Shown here: piece by piece, positions 8,543 to 17,018 of the stretch
How positions within the stretch are numbered: position 1 is the first letter of the stretch
Layout of the letters: each line of letters begins with the position of its first letter
Assembly: GCF_013363995.1 (NCBI RefSeq)
Contig: NZ_JABWGO010000004.1
Coordinates: 1 to 64,000, forward strand
Length of the DNA stretch: 64,000 bases
Direction: 5' to 3'
Origin: Nonomuraea rhodomycinica
GTDB taxonomy: Bacteria; Actinomycetota; Actinomycetes; Streptosporangiales; Streptosporangiaceae
Program-made: the position numbers and the translations under genes
Notes under the pieces: generated by a model
Databases searched by the model: none
Told to the model about the DNA's origin: nothing
The model's input: only the letters and a program-made list of their open reading frames with translations

Positions 8543-10030
8543 TCATGCGCCGCTCCCCGTGCGGGCGCGCATCTCGGCCAGCAGCGGCCACGATCCCGCG
8601 GTGGTCTCGCGCAGGGCGAGGAAGTCCTTGTACGCGGTGCGGTACGCGCCCGGTTCGGGGCGCACGGTGTCGCGCAGCCGTACGTGCCGGTCGGCGGCGG
8701 CCTCGATGTCCGAGGCGGCGCCGGTGGCGGCCAGGCCGACGAGGAACGCGCCCCGGGCGCCCACCTCGGAGTCGGCCGAGCGGAGCACGGGCACGCCGGT
8801 GACGTCGGCGATCATCCGCACCCACAGGTCGCTGGCCGCGCCGCCGCCGCACACCCGCAGCTCGCGGGCCGGCGCGCCGGAGGCGGCCAGGCAGTCCTGG
8901 ACGACCAGCGTCAGGCCCTCCAGCACGGCCCGCGCCACGTGCTCGCGGCCGTGCTCGAACGACATGCCCAGGAACGCGCCCCGGGCCAGCGGGTCGGAGA
9001 ACGGCGCCCGCTCCCCGGCCGGCGAGAAGTACGGCAGGAACGCCAGCCCGGACGCGCCCGGCGGCGCGCCGGCGGCCAGCTCGCCCAGCTCGGCGGGGCC
9101 CGCCAGGCCCAGCATGCGGCACGCCCAGTGCAGCACCTCGGTCCCGGCGAAGGTGGGGAAGGCGCGCAGGTAGCCGCCCGGGACGGCGATGGTGATGCCC
9201 ACGGCCGGGCCGTCCAGCTCGGGCTCGGCCACGACCGTCTCGGTGCACAGCGTGGTGCCGAGGATGCTGCACGCCTGCCCGGCCCCCACGGCCCCCGCGC
9301 CGATCGCGGTGGAGACGATGTCGTACGGGGCCAGCACGACCGGGGTGCCGGCAGGCAGCCCGAGCGCGCCGGCCGCCTCGGCGGTCAGGTCCGCGACGCG
9401 GTGCTCGTCGTCGCGCAGCTCCGGCAGCAGCCGCCGCGCCCACTCCAGGTCGAACAGCCGCAGCAGCTCGGGGGAGTAGGAGCGCGCCCGCAGGTCGAGG
9501 AACGGGGCGGAGGCGTCCGACTCGTCGGCCGCGAGCTCGCCGGTCATCCGGGAGAAGATCCACCCGCCGCAGGTCAGGAGCGCGGCCGAGCCGGTGATCC
9601 GGTCCGGGTCGTGCTCGTTCAGCCAGGTCAGGATGGCGTGCGGCAGCCCGGAGGCCGCCGCCGAGCCGTTGCCGCGGAAGGCGCGTTCGGCCAGGCCGGA
9701 GCGGTTCCAGCGGTCCACCACGGCGGCGGCGCGGGCGTCGTTCCACAGGATCGCCGGGCCGGTCGGGCGGCCGTCGCGGCCGACGAGCCAGGCGCCGTCG
9801 CCCTGCGCGGTGAGGGCGACGAAGCCGACCGGCCCGTCCACCTGGGACGCGACCTCGCGCACGGTGTGCGCGACCGCGTCCCAGACGTCGTCCATGTCCT
9901 GCTCGGCGTGTCCCGGCAGGGGCCGGGACACGCGGGTCTCGCGCCGGGCCACCGCGACCTCGGCGCCCTCCTCGTCGTAGCCGACCGCCTTGATCACCGT
10001 GGTGCCGGCGTCGACGCAGATGACGGCCAT
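8543..10030 (-). CDS. FGGY-family carbohydrate kinase, second copy of divergent type
   Basis: A 495-residue FGGY kinase, only distantly similar to its neighbour. It begins V-I-C-V-D-A-G-T-T-V-I-K, the phosphate-binding loop, and has the L-W-N-D-A-R substrate-side block near 110, T-T-L-C-T-E in the middle and the R-V-C-G-G-G-A adenosine motif around 400. Its N-terminal block resembles the erythritol/autoinducer-2 kinase side of the family more than xylulokinase, but this is an impression, not a placement. The start ATG 10030 forms an ATGA overlap with the permease stop. The pairing with a SorC/DeoR-type regulator and a XylFGH-like importer is reminiscent of lsr-type or polyol loci. Confidence 0.88.
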   Translation of the reverse strand: MAVICVDAGTTVIKAVGYDEEGAEVAVARRETRVSRPLPGHAEQDMDDVWDAVAHTVREVASQVDGPVGFVALTAQGDGAWLVGRDGRPTGPAILWNDARAAAVVDRWNRSGLAERAFRGNGSAAASGLPHAILTWLNEHDPDRITGSAALLTCGGWIFSRMTGELAADESDASAPFLDLRARSYSPELLRLFDLEWARRLLPELRDDEHRVADLTAEAAGALGLPAGTPVVLAPYDIVSTAIGAGAVGAGQACSILGTTLCTETVVAEPELDGPAVGITIAVPGGYLRAFPTFAGTEVLHWACRMLGLAGPAELGELAAGAPPGASGLAFLPYFSPAGERAPFSDPLARGAFLGMSFEHGREHVARAVLEGLTLVVQDCLAASGAPARELRVCGGGAASDLWVRMIADVTGVPVLRSADSEVGARGAFLVGLAATGAASDIEAAADRHVRLRDTVRPEPGAYRTAYKDFLALRETTAGSWPLLAEMRARTGSGA

Positions 10031-11265
10031 CAGGCCCTTCCGTGAGAGGTGCGCGACTTGCGCGCCACCGAGTCGACCACCACGGCCAGCAGCAGCACCA
10101 CGCCCGTCACCACGAACCTGATCGAGGAGTCGAGGTTGAGCAGGGTCAGGCCGCTGGAGATGGACTGGATGACGATGATGCCGAGCAGCGCCCCGAACGC
10201 GGTGCCGCGCCCGCCGAACAGGCTCGTCCCGCCGATGACGGCGGCGGCGATGGCGTTGAGGTTGACGTCGCCGGCGCCGCTGCTCTGGTTGGCCGCGGCC
10301 AGCCGGGCGGCGGCCAGGATGCCGCCCACCGCGGCGAACGTCGAGCAGAGCACGAACACCGAGGTGTAGACGGCCTTGACGTTGATGCCGGCCCGCCGGG
10401 CCGCCTCGACGTTGCCGCCGACGGCGTAGACCGACCGGCCCCACTTCGTCCGGGACAGGAAGTAGTGCATGATCAGGACGAGGGCGACGAAGAAGACGAA
10501 CATCCAGCCCACGCCGCGCGTCTGGCCGAGGTACCAGACTACGAACAGCAGCACGACGAGCAGCGCCGCGCTGCGCAGCGCGAGCACGGGCACGCCCTTG
10601 GCCGACAGCCCGGCGCGCCGGCGCTCGCGGGCGTGCACGTAGCCGGTGAGGAACAGCCCGCCCGCCGCGAGCACGGCGAACGTGTACGACAGCCACGCGG
10701 GCACGAAGTCGAGCTGGGCGAAGGCCACCAGGCCGGAGTCGAACGGCAGGTTGATCGACCCCTTGGTGCCCAGCACGTAGAGCTGGAGGCCGAGGAAGGC
10801 GAGCAGGCCGGCCAGGGTGATGACGAAGCTCGGCACCCCGAAGCGGTTGTAGAGCTGCGCGTACACCCAGCCGATCACCGCGCCCATGACCACGGAGGCG
10901 GCGATGGCCAGCCACACCGGCAGGTCCTGCCCGACGAACAGGACCGCCAGCACCGCCGCCGACAGGCCGCTGACGGAGCCGACCGACAGGTCGATCTCGC
11001 CGACGAGCAGGACGCAGACGATGCCGAGCGCGATGACGCCGACCGCGGCCGACTCCAGCGTGAGGTTGACCAGGTTGGCGCTGGACAGGAACACCGGGTT
11101 GAGGATCTGCAGGACGGTCCAGATCACGATCAGGCCGACCACGACGGGGATCACGCCCAGGTCGCCGCCGCGGGCGCGCTCCACCACGTCGGTGATCGCG
11201 CCGCGCAGCCCCTCGCGGCTCTGCAGCCGCTCGTCCTGGCGATCGGTGGTGAGCATGCTGTTCAC
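10030..11265 (-). CDS. Sugar ABC transporter permease (XylH/RbsC type)
   Basis: A 411-residue membrane permease of the CUT2 (ribose/xylose/galactose) class with about ten hydrophobic segments. It carries the conserved V-G-E-I-D-L-S-V-G-S loop near residue 85 and the G-G-T-S-L-F-G-G-R-G block near 335, both hallmarks of this class. I place the start at GTG 11265 because it overlaps the upstream ATPase stop in a GTGA junction and has GGAAGGG upstream; ATG 11256 is a near alternative. It should form the homodimeric channel for the substrate-binding protein and ATPase encoded before it. Confidence 0.92.
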   Translation of the reverse strand: MNSMLTTDRQDERLQSREGLRGAITDVVERARGGDLGVIPVVVGLIVIWTVLQILNPVFLSSANLVNLTLESAAVGVIALGIVCVLLVGEIDLSVGSVSGLSAAVLAVLFVGQDLPVWLAIAASVVMGAVIGWVYAQLYNRFGVPSFVITLAGLLAFLGLQLYVLGTKGSINLPFDSGLVAFAQLDFVPAWLSYTFAVLAAGGLFLTGYVHARERRRAGLSAKGVPVLALRSAALLVVLLFVVWYLGQTRGVGWMFVFFVALVLIMHYFLSRTKWGRSVYAVGGNVEAARRAGINVKAVYTSVFVLCSTFAAVGGILAAARLAAANQSSGAGDVNLNAIAAAVIGGTSLFGGRGTAFGALLGIIVIQSISSGLTLLNLDSSIRFVVTGVVLLLAVVVDSVARKSRTSHGRA

Positions 11266-12083
11266 GACGAGAGCCCTTCCTTGCTGCGCGCCTGCCGCTG
11301 CGACACCACGTTGTCGGTGGCGCCGGTGATGGCGGCGATGATGTCCTCGGTGGAGACGTCCGCGACGTCGAAGACACCGTTGTTGCGGCCGAGCCGGAGC
11401 ACGGCCACGGTGTCGGCCACGGCCTTCACGTCGGCCATGTTGTGGCTGATCATGATGACGCCGAGGCCGTTCTCGCGGAGCCGCTCGACGAGGTTGAGCA
11501 CCTCGGCCGTCTGGGCGACGCCCAGGGCGGCCGTGGGCTCGTCGAGGATGATGACCTTCGGGTCGCCGAGCAGCGACCGCGCGATGGCGACCGTCTGCCG
11601 CTGGCCGCCGGACAGCGACGCCACCGGCACCCGCACGCTGGGGATCTTCGCGGAGAGCTGCCGCAGCAGCTCCCACGAGCGGGTCTCCATCGCGACGTCG
11701 TTGAGCCGGAGGGGGCGCACCTCCTGGCCGAGGAACAGGTTCTGGATCACGTTGAGGTTCTCGCACAGGGCGAGGTCCTGGAAGACGGTGGCGATGCCCA
11801 GCTTGTGCGCCGCCGCCGGCGTCGGGATGTGCACCTCGCGCGACTCGAACGTGATCGTGCCCGAGTCCGGCGGGTGGACCCCCGACAGGATCTTGACCAG
11901 GGTGGACTTGCCGGCGCCGTTGTCGCCGACCACGGCCACGACCTGGCCGGCGGCCACGTCGAGATCCACGTCCGTCAGCGCCGCGACGGCGCCGAAGGTC
12001 TTACGGATCCCGCGCAGCGACAGGACGCTCTCGGCGCGCGGGGCGTCCGCCTGCTGGCTGTCTGCTTGCCGGATGGAGGACAA
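11262..12083 (-). CDS. Sugar ABC transporter ATP-binding protein, single-domain XylG type
   Basis: A 273-residue ATPase of the CUT2 sugar importer group. Walker A is G-D-N-G-A-G-K-S at 53-60, the signature L-S-G-G-Q-R-Q at 156-162, Walker B V-I-I-L-D-E-P-T at 177-184, and the H-loop follows in M-I-S-H-N. Most CUT2 ATPases are about 500 residues with two fused nucleotide domains; this one has only one domain, as in several actinobacterial and Thermus xylose/glucose systems, so it would act as a homodimer. The gene lies 45 bp after the binding-protein gene and overlaps the permease gene by four bases. Confidence 0.93.
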   Translation of the reverse strand: MSSIRQADSQQADAPRAESVLSLRGIRKTFGAVAALTDVDLDVAAGQVVAVVGDNGAGKSTLVKILSGVHPPDSGTITFESREVHIPTPAAAHKLGIATVFQDLALCENLNVIQNLFLGQEVRPLRLNDVAMETRSWELLRQLSAKIPSVRVPVASLSGGQRQTVAIARSLLGDPKVIILDEPTAALGVAQTAEVLNLVERLRENGLGVIMISHNMADVKAVADTVAVLRLGRNNGVFDVADVSTEDIIAAITGATDNVVSQRQARSKEGLSS

Positions 12084-12128
12084 GGGGTCTCCTGTCGGTC
12101 TACTCGATGCCGAGCCGCTCGATGCGGG

Positions 12129-13214
12129 CTACTTGATGCCCAGCTCGGCGCAGCCCTTGGCGTACGCACCTGTGCACACGTCCGACGCCTTCATGATCCC
12201 GCTCTGGAACAGCACCTCGTTGATGTTCTGCCGGGTGACGACCGTGGGCACGAACAGCTCGGACGGGGTGTTGTAGAGGGTCGTCTTGCCGGCCGGCTTC
12301 TCGCCCTTCATGAACTGGTAGGCGACGTTCGCCGACGCCTCGGCCACGATCTTGATGGGCTTGGAGATGGTGTTGAACTGGTCGCCGGCGATGATCCGCT
12401 GGGCGGCGGCCGCCTCGGCGTCGTTGCCGGTGACCGGCGGCACCTTCACGCCCGCGGCCTTGAACGCGGCGATCGCGCCGCCGCCGGTGCCGTCGTTGGC
12501 GGCCACCACGCCCGCGATCTGGTCGCCGAAGCGGGTGATCTGGCCGCTGACCCAGGTCTGCGCCTTCTCGGGCTGCCAGTCGGGGGTGTCGTACTCGGCG
12601 AGCAGCTTGAAGCCGCTCGGGTCGATCGCGCTGTGGATGCCCTTCTTGATCAGGCCGGCCGCGGCGTCGGTGGGGGAGCCGTTGACCTCCAGCAGGCCGC
12701 CCTTGGCGTTCTCCTGCTTGAGGTGGTCGACCAGCGACTGGGCGATCATCGCGCCGATCTTCTCGTTGTCGAACGAGACGTAGTAGTCGGCGGGGGTGGC
12801 CGGGATGGGCCGGTCGTAGGCGATGACCGGCACCTTCTGGGACTGCGCCGTCTTGACGATCGTGGCCGCGGCGGCGGAGTCGACGGGGTCGATCACGAGG
12901 GCCTTGACGCCCTGCGCGAGGGCGGAGTTGGCCTGCTGCTGCTGCTTGGCGGCGTCGGAGTCGGCGTTCTGGTAGATGACCGTGCAGCTCGGGCAGAGCT
13001 GCTTCATCTTGGCCTCGAACAGCGGCTTGTCGGCCAGCTCGTACCGGGTGGAGGCCAGGTCCGGCATGAGGAAGGCCACCTTGGCGTTCTCCACTCCGCC
13101 GCCACCTGAGCCGGTGCCGCCGTTGGTGGAGCCCGAGCCGCAGGCGGTCAGGGAGACGCTCGCGGCGATTGCCGCCGCGGCGAGCGCGGAGGTCCGGATC
13201 TTGGCTCTGTTCAC
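12129..13214 (-). CDS. Sugar ABC transporter substrate-binding lipoprotein (XylF type)
   Basis: A 361-residue periplasmic-binding-protein-like lipoprotein (type 1 fold) for the CUT2 importer. The signal peptide runs from the positive N-terminus through an Ala-rich core to the lipobox L-T-A-C, followed by a Gly/Ser-rich linker. The mature domain starts K-V-A-F-L-M-P-D-L and contains the I-D-P-V-D-S and T-G-N-D-A-E blocks of xylose-binding relatives. I prefer GTG 13214 as start because GAGGAA lies 6-7 nt upstream; the longer GTG 13229 lacks a ribosome site. It is the first gene of the seven-gene catabolic operon that runs down to 5412. Confidence 0.93.
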   Translation of the reverse strand: MNRAKIRTSALAAAAIAASVSLTACGSGSTNGGTGSGGGGVENAKVAFLMPDLASTRYELADKPLFEAKMKQLCPSCTVIYQNADSDAAKQQQQANSALAQGVKALVIDPVDSAAAATIVKTAQSQKVPVIAYDRPIPATPADYYVSFDNEKIGAMIAQSLVDHLKQENAKGGLLEVNGSPTDAAAGLIKKGIHSAIDPSGFKLLAEYDTPDWQPEKAQTWVSGQITRFGDQIAGVVAANDGTGGGAIAAFKAAGVKVPPVTGNDAEAAAAQRIIAGDQFNTISKPIKIVAEASANVAYQFMKGEKPAGKTTLYNTPSELFVPTVVTRQNINEVLFQSGIMKASDVCTGAYAKGCAELGIK

Positions 13215-13299
13215 GGGTCGCTTCCTCACTTGCTAGGTCCTCGCGGAGCCGGTCGGGTCGGGATCCCGGGCACGCACGGATCGCTCACGGTCGGCGCCG

Positions 13300-13385
13300 T
13301 GCTGTGGTGCGTTTCACGCTAGCGCGACCTCGGAATATTTGTCCAGCAAAAGTGTTCACGGTATTTCCATGCGTTTGACCTGGGG
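13300..13385 (-). promoter_or_regulatory. AT-richer promoter region of the XylFGH/FGGY operon
   Basis: This stretch is clearly richer in A and T than its surroundings and lies 90-170 bp upstream of the binding-protein start. On the minus strand it contains two GTGAAC blocks about 30 bp apart and the sequence GCTGGACAAATATTCC, which has the look of a promoter with a regulator site. The SorC/DeoR regulator encoded at 13521-14480 is the natural candidate to bind here. No exact -35/-10 pair can be assigned. Confidence 0.4.
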
Positions 13386-13404
13386 TTCACCTAGGAACGT
13401 CGGC

Positions 13405-13502
13405 TGAGGGCATGGCGAGGCGCGCGCATGGCAAGGCGCGGGGGCGTGCCTTGGCGCGGGCGTGACAGGGCGCGTGAGAGGCGCGCGGGAAGGCGCGAGA
13501 GG
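13405..13502. repeat. Degenerate GGCGCG-rich repeats in an intergenic gap
   Basis: The gap between the sugar operon promoter and the end of the regulator gene holds about six imperfect units of 13-17 bases, each containing (A/T)GGCGCG or AAGGCGCG, for example GCATGGCGAGGCGCGC and GCATGGCAAGGCGCGG. No gene is supported here. Such GC-rich degenerate repeats can arise by slippage; no function is evident. Confidence 0.5.
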
Positions 13503-13520
13503 GTCGTCGGGACCGTCGGG

Positions 13521-14480
13521 TCAGCGGGTGGCGGTGAGCAGGCTCTCGGCGGTGAGGGCGTCGGTGACGAGCTGGTTGAAGTAGCCGCCCTTGGCGCCGG
13601 CGACGATCGAGACGACCTTCTCCGGGCCGGCCGCGACCGCGATCGAGAACGGGATGCGGCGCAGCTCGTCCAGGCCGGTGGCGACCAGCCGCTCGCTGCC
13701 CGGGAAGCCCACCGTCTCGCCGTCGCGGTCGTAGAAGCGGGAGCAGACGTCGCCCACGGCCTGGCGCAGGCTGTCGGCGTAGCGGGGCACGAAGGCGGGC
13801 GTGACCTGCCGCATCAGCGGCGGCGAGCCGACGCCGACGATCGCGCACTTGGCGTGCGCCCACAGGTCCATGACCCGCCGGACCGACGGCTCGTGCTGGA
13901 GCGAGGCGAACAGCTCAGGGCCCGGCAGCGCGGGCGCGTAGAGGTAGCTGGGCACGCCGCCGACCCGCTCGGCCAGCAGCCGGGTGGTCTCGTTGGTCTG
14001 GAACCAGGGCTGCGGGTCCTCCTGCCCGCCCACGGCCGGCGCGATCGTCACGCCGGGGAAGTGGCCCAGGCTCTCGCGCGCGCACTCGTACACCGTGCTG
14101 CCGGAGGAGACGAGCACGGTGTCGCCGGACGTCAGCCCGACGCCCGCCAGCGCCCTGGCCAGCCCGGGGGCCAGCCACGGGCCCAGCGCCGGGCCGCTGA
14201 CCTTGGGCACCAGGTAGACGCGCTGGAGCCGCAGGGCCTCGGCCACCTCGGCGGCGAGCGGGCCCTCCTCCAGGGTCGCGGGGCGGTGGACGCGGATCTC
14301 GACGATGCCGTGGCGGCGCGCCTCGGTGAGCAGGCGGCTCACGGTCGCCCTGCTGACGCCCAGCCGCTTGGCGATGTCGGCCTGGGTCGCGTCCTCCAGG
14401 TAGTACTGGGAGGCGGCCGCGTACATCAGCTCCTGAGGGAACCTGGTCTGGGCCTCCGGTGCGACGTCGGCGGCATTCAT
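13521..14480 (-). CDS. SorC/DeoR-family sugar-binding transcriptional regulator
   Basis: A 319-residue regulator with an N-terminal helix-turn-helix (about 32-58: Q-A-D-I-A-K-R-L-G-V-S-R-A-T-V-S-R) and a C-terminal sugar-phosphate-binding domain of the SorC type, which is related to sugar isomerases. Members usually sense a phosphorylated sugar made by the kinase of their own operon. The start ATG 14480 is preceded by GGGAG; the open frame upstream of it is not needed by the family. It ends about 300 bp before the start of the XylF-type gene, on the same strand, and is most likely the regulator of that operon. LsrR belongs to the same family, so an autoinducer-2-like or polyol signal is possible. 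Confidence 0.9.
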   Translation of the reverse strand: MNAADVAPEAQTRFPQELMYAAASQYYLEDATQADIAKRLGVSRATVSRLLTEARRHGIVEIRVHRPATLEEGPLAAEVAEALRLQRVYLVPKVSGPALGPWLAPGLARALAGVGLTSGDTVLVSSGSTVYECARESLGHFPGVTIAPAVGGQEDPQPWFQTNETTRLLAERVGGVPSYLYAPALPGPELFASLQHEPSVRRVMDLWAHAKCAIVGVGSPPLMRQVTPAFVPRYADSLRQAVGDVCSRFYDRDGETVGFPGSERLVATGLDELRRIPFSIAVAAGPEKVVSIVAGAKGGYFNQLVTDALTAESLLTATR

Positions 14481-14626
14481 GCGCGCGTTCTCCCTGGGTG
14501 CGAGATCATCTGCGAGATCAGGTGCGTGAACACGTGTGCAGAACGGATGCGCACCGACTATACCTCCGCACACTCCGAGAAAAGGCTAGCGAGCCCCGGA
14601 CCCCGGCGTGACCGGCACCGGCGAAC

Positions 14627-14644
14627 CCTGAGGACGGCCTCAGG
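14627..14644. terminator. Small hairpin after the ArsR-type regulator gene
   Basis: CCTGAGG (14627-14633), loop ACGG, CCTCAGG (14638-14644), a perfect 7-base stem. It lies about 20 bp beyond the stop of the minus-strand regulator at 14663 and could end that transcript. The stem is short, so this is a weak call. Confidence 0.4.
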
Positions 14645-14662
14645 AAGACGACGAAGGCCTCC

Positions 14663-15643
14663 TCAGGAGAGCGACCCCGCGACCAGCGCGTCCCCCAGCG
14701 GCGTGCGCGTGTAGAGGACGGAGCGTCCGGAGCGCGTCCCGGTCACCAGACCCGTGCCGCGCAGGGCCGCGAGATGCCCGCCCGTGGTCCCGACGCTCTG
14801 CTCCAGCAGGGCCGCGAGGTGCGTGGTCGTCGCGGGCACGGCCAGCTCGGCCAGGATGCGCGCGCGGGTGCGCCCGATCAGCGCCGCGAGCCCCGCGTCG
14901 GCCGGCGGAGGCTCCACCGCCACGCCCCGCGCCGGGTAGATCAGCGCGTACGGCCACGCCTCCTCCAGGTAGGCGCCCACGTTGCCGGTGAACACCGACG
15001 GCAGGAAGAGCAGCCCGCGCCCGCCCAGCCGGTGGCGCTCGTCGGCGCCGCTCCTCATCGCGATCTCGATGCGCCCCTCGCGCCAGCGCACCTGCGAGCT
15101 GAGGTCGCCGAGCGCGGCGGCCCAGCCGTACGTGGCCAGCCGCCCGGCCCGCTGGATCACGTCCCGTTCCAGCGCCGCGTGGAAGCGCGGCCAGGCGTGG
15201 GAGACGATCTCCCGCCACAGCGTCCCGAACGCGTCCGCCAGCACCCGCACCACGTCCGGGCCGAGCAGCAGCTCCCGCACCCACGCGGGCACCGGCGGCC
15301 GGCCGGCCAGCACTGCGGTGATCTCCGCGTGGGCCTGCGCGACCGGCGTGGTGCGCATCGCGGCGAGCTCGGTCTCGAACGGCACGCTCATCCCGGCGGG
15401 CGGCGGGGCGACGAAGTCCACGTTGTCGCCCCGGTTGCCGGTGATCGCGGCCGTGGCGCGCAGCGCGGGCCAGGCGCGTTCGAGCTCCAGGTACGGCCCG
15501 CGCCACCGCTCCACCCAGCGCCGGTGCGGCCCGGCCGCCACCCGGCCGGCCAGGACCCACTGGGCGTGCATGGTCTCGATCAGCGGCGAGATGGCGAACC
15601 GGCTGGCGGCCACGTCCTGGGGCGTGACCTCGATCGTGAACAC
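14663..15643 (-). CDS. ArsR-like winged-helix regulator with large N-terminal domain (DUF5937 type)
   Basis: A 326-residue protein with a winged-helix DNA-binding domain at its C-terminal end (about 255-326, with L-A-A-L-L-E-Q-S-V-G-T-T-G-G-H-L as recognition region). The preceding 250 residues match the pattern of the actinobacterial DUF5937/ArsR group, which starts F-A-I-S-P-L near residue 20. The start GTG 15643 has no separate ribosome site; a TATAAC box ends 6 bases before it, so the mRNA is probably leaderless. It is divergent from an MFS transporter, with an inverted repeat across its own -10 region, so it likely represses itself and the transporter until a ligand binds. The inducing compound is unknown. 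Confidence 0.8.
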   Translation of the reverse strand: MFTIEVTPQDVAASRFAISPLIETMHAQWVLAGRVAAGPHRRWVERWRGPYLELERAWPALRATAAITGNRGDNVDFVAPPPAGMSVPFETELAAMRTTPVAQAHAEITAVLAGRPPVPAWVRELLLGPDVVRVLADAFGTLWREIVSHAWPRFHAALERDVIQRAGRLATYGWAAALGDLSSQVRWREGRIEIAMRSGADERHRLGGRGLLFLPSVFTGNVGAYLEEAWPYALIYPARGVAVEPPPADAGLAALIGRTRARILAELAVPATTTHLAALLEQSVGTTGGHLAALRGTGLVTGTRSGRSVLYTRTPLGDALVAGSLS

Positions 15644-15663
15644 CTTTCGGTTATATCCGAAAG
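15644..15663. promoter_or_regulatory. Operator overlapping the leaderless promoter of the ArsR-type gene
   Basis: Inverted repeat CTTTCGG (15644-15650), 6-base AT spacer TTATAT, CCGAAAG (15657-15663). The spacer is the -10 box of the minus-strand regulator gene (TATAAC on that strand), and the repeat abuts the GTG start. A dimeric winged-helix repressor bound here would block both its own gene and the divergent MFS gene at 15729. Confidence 0.7.
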
Positions 15664-15728
15664 CTTCGCCACCCGACGTCCGCGGCCGACACCATCGGGA
15701 GTCCTGATGTGCCGTGGAAGGGGACGCT

Positions 15729-17018
15729 GTGAGCGGGCGTGGGGCGACGTTCCAGGAGGTGTTCGCGGTCCGCGAGTTCCGGGTCCTGTTCGGGAGCTTC
15801 GCGCTGATGATCGCGGGCGACTCGGTCAAGATGCTGGCGCTGTCGGTGCTGGTGTACGCGCGGACCGGGTCGCCGGGGCTGTCGGCCGCCGCGTACATGG
15901 TGGGGTGGCTGCCCTACATCCTCGGCGGGCTGTTCCTGCTGGCGCTGGCCGACCGGCTGCCCGCCCGGGGGCTCATGGTGGCCGGCGAGCTGGTGCGGGT
16001 GGCGGTCTGCCTGGCGCTCGCGTACGGCGGGCTGCCGGTGTGGGCGATGCTCGCGCTGGTGCTGGTGACGGGGCTGTTCTCGCCGGTGTTCGGAGCGGCG
16101 CGCAACGCCATGCTGCCCGAGGTGCTGCCCGGCGACGCGTTCGTGCTGGCCCGCTCGCTCATGGGGGTGACCTCGGCGGGGGCGCAGATCGCGGGGCTCG
16201 CGCTCGGGGGAGCGTTCCTCGCCGCCACGGGCCCGGAGGGGGCGCTCGCGGTCACGGCGGCGCTGGCGGCGATGGCCGCGGTCGTGCTGCGGGCGGGTCT
16301 GCCGCGGCGGCCCCCGAGGAGCGTGACGGCCGCCGACCAGGGCGCGCGCGGTGGGACGGTGCGCTCCACCGTGCGCGTGAACGGGCTGCTGGTGCGGGAC
16401 CGGCGGGTGCGCGGCCTGCTGCTGGCGAGCTGGGTGCCGCCGGCGTGCCTGGCCGGGGCCGAGGCGATGGTCGTGCCCTACCTCGGCGGGCAGGGGCGGG
16501 CCGGCGCGGTGCTGGCGGCGGCGGCCGTCGGCATGGCGGCCGGGGAGTTCATGGTCGGCCGGTTCGCGGGGCCCGGGCTGAGGGAGCGGCTGTCGCTGCC
16601 GCTGGCCGTGCTGCTCGGGCTGCCGTGGCTGGGCTTCCTGGCCGGGCCGGGCACGGGCTGGGCGGCGGCGCTCGCCGCGGTCGCCACCGCCGGGCTGGCC
16701 TACCAGCTCGGGTTGCAGCGCCGGTTCCTGGAGGCCGTGCCGGAGGAGGTGCGCGGGCAGGCGTACGGGCTGCTGTCGGCGGGGCTGATGACCGGCCAGG
16801 CGGTGGGCGCGGCCCTGGTGGGGGCGCTCGGCGAGACGGCCGGGCCCCAGGTGGCGATCGCCGCGGCGGGCGCGGCCGGGGTCACGGCGGCCCTGGCGCT
16901 CATCCCGGTCTTCCGGGCCGGGCACGAGCCCGCGGAGACCGCCGCGGGAGCGGGGGACGGGGAGGTCACGGAGGCAGCTCGCCCGAGCCGCGGGGGACGA
17001 GCCGGACCGGGAGCGTGA
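15729..17018 (+). CDS. MFS transporter, probable drug/metabolite exporter
   Basis: A 429-residue major facilitator with about twelve hydrophobic segments, resembling the MFS_3/enterobactin-exporter-like group (E-F-R-V-L-F-G-S near the start of the first helix). I start at GTG 15729, which has GAAGGGGA upstream, in preference to GTG 15714. The gene is divergent from the ArsR-type regulator and shares its operator region, the usual layout of a ligand-induced efflux pair. Its 3' end overlaps the convergent LacI regulator gene by 53 bp (16966-17018). The transported compound is not predictable. Confidence 0.85.
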   Translation: MSGRGATFQEVFAVREFRVLFGSFALMIAGDSVKMLALSVLVYARTGSPGLSAAAYMVGWLPYILGGLFLLALADRLPARGLMVAGELVRVAVCLALAYGGLPVWAMLALVLVTGLFSPVFGAARNAMLPEVLPGDAFVLARSLMGVTSAGAQIAGLALGGAFLAATGPEGALAVTAALAAMAAVVLRAGLPRRPPRSVTAADQGARGGTVRSTVRVNGLLVRDRRVRGLLLASWVPPACLAGAEAMVVPYLGGQGRAGAVLAAAAVGMAAGEFMVGRFAGPGLRERLSLPLAVLLGLPWLGFLAGPGTGWAAALAAVATAGLAYQLGLQRRFLEAVPEEVRGQAYGLLSAGLMTGQAVGAALVGALGETAGPQVAIAAAGAAGVTAALALIPVFRAGHEPAETAAGAGDGEVTEAARPSRGGRAGPGA

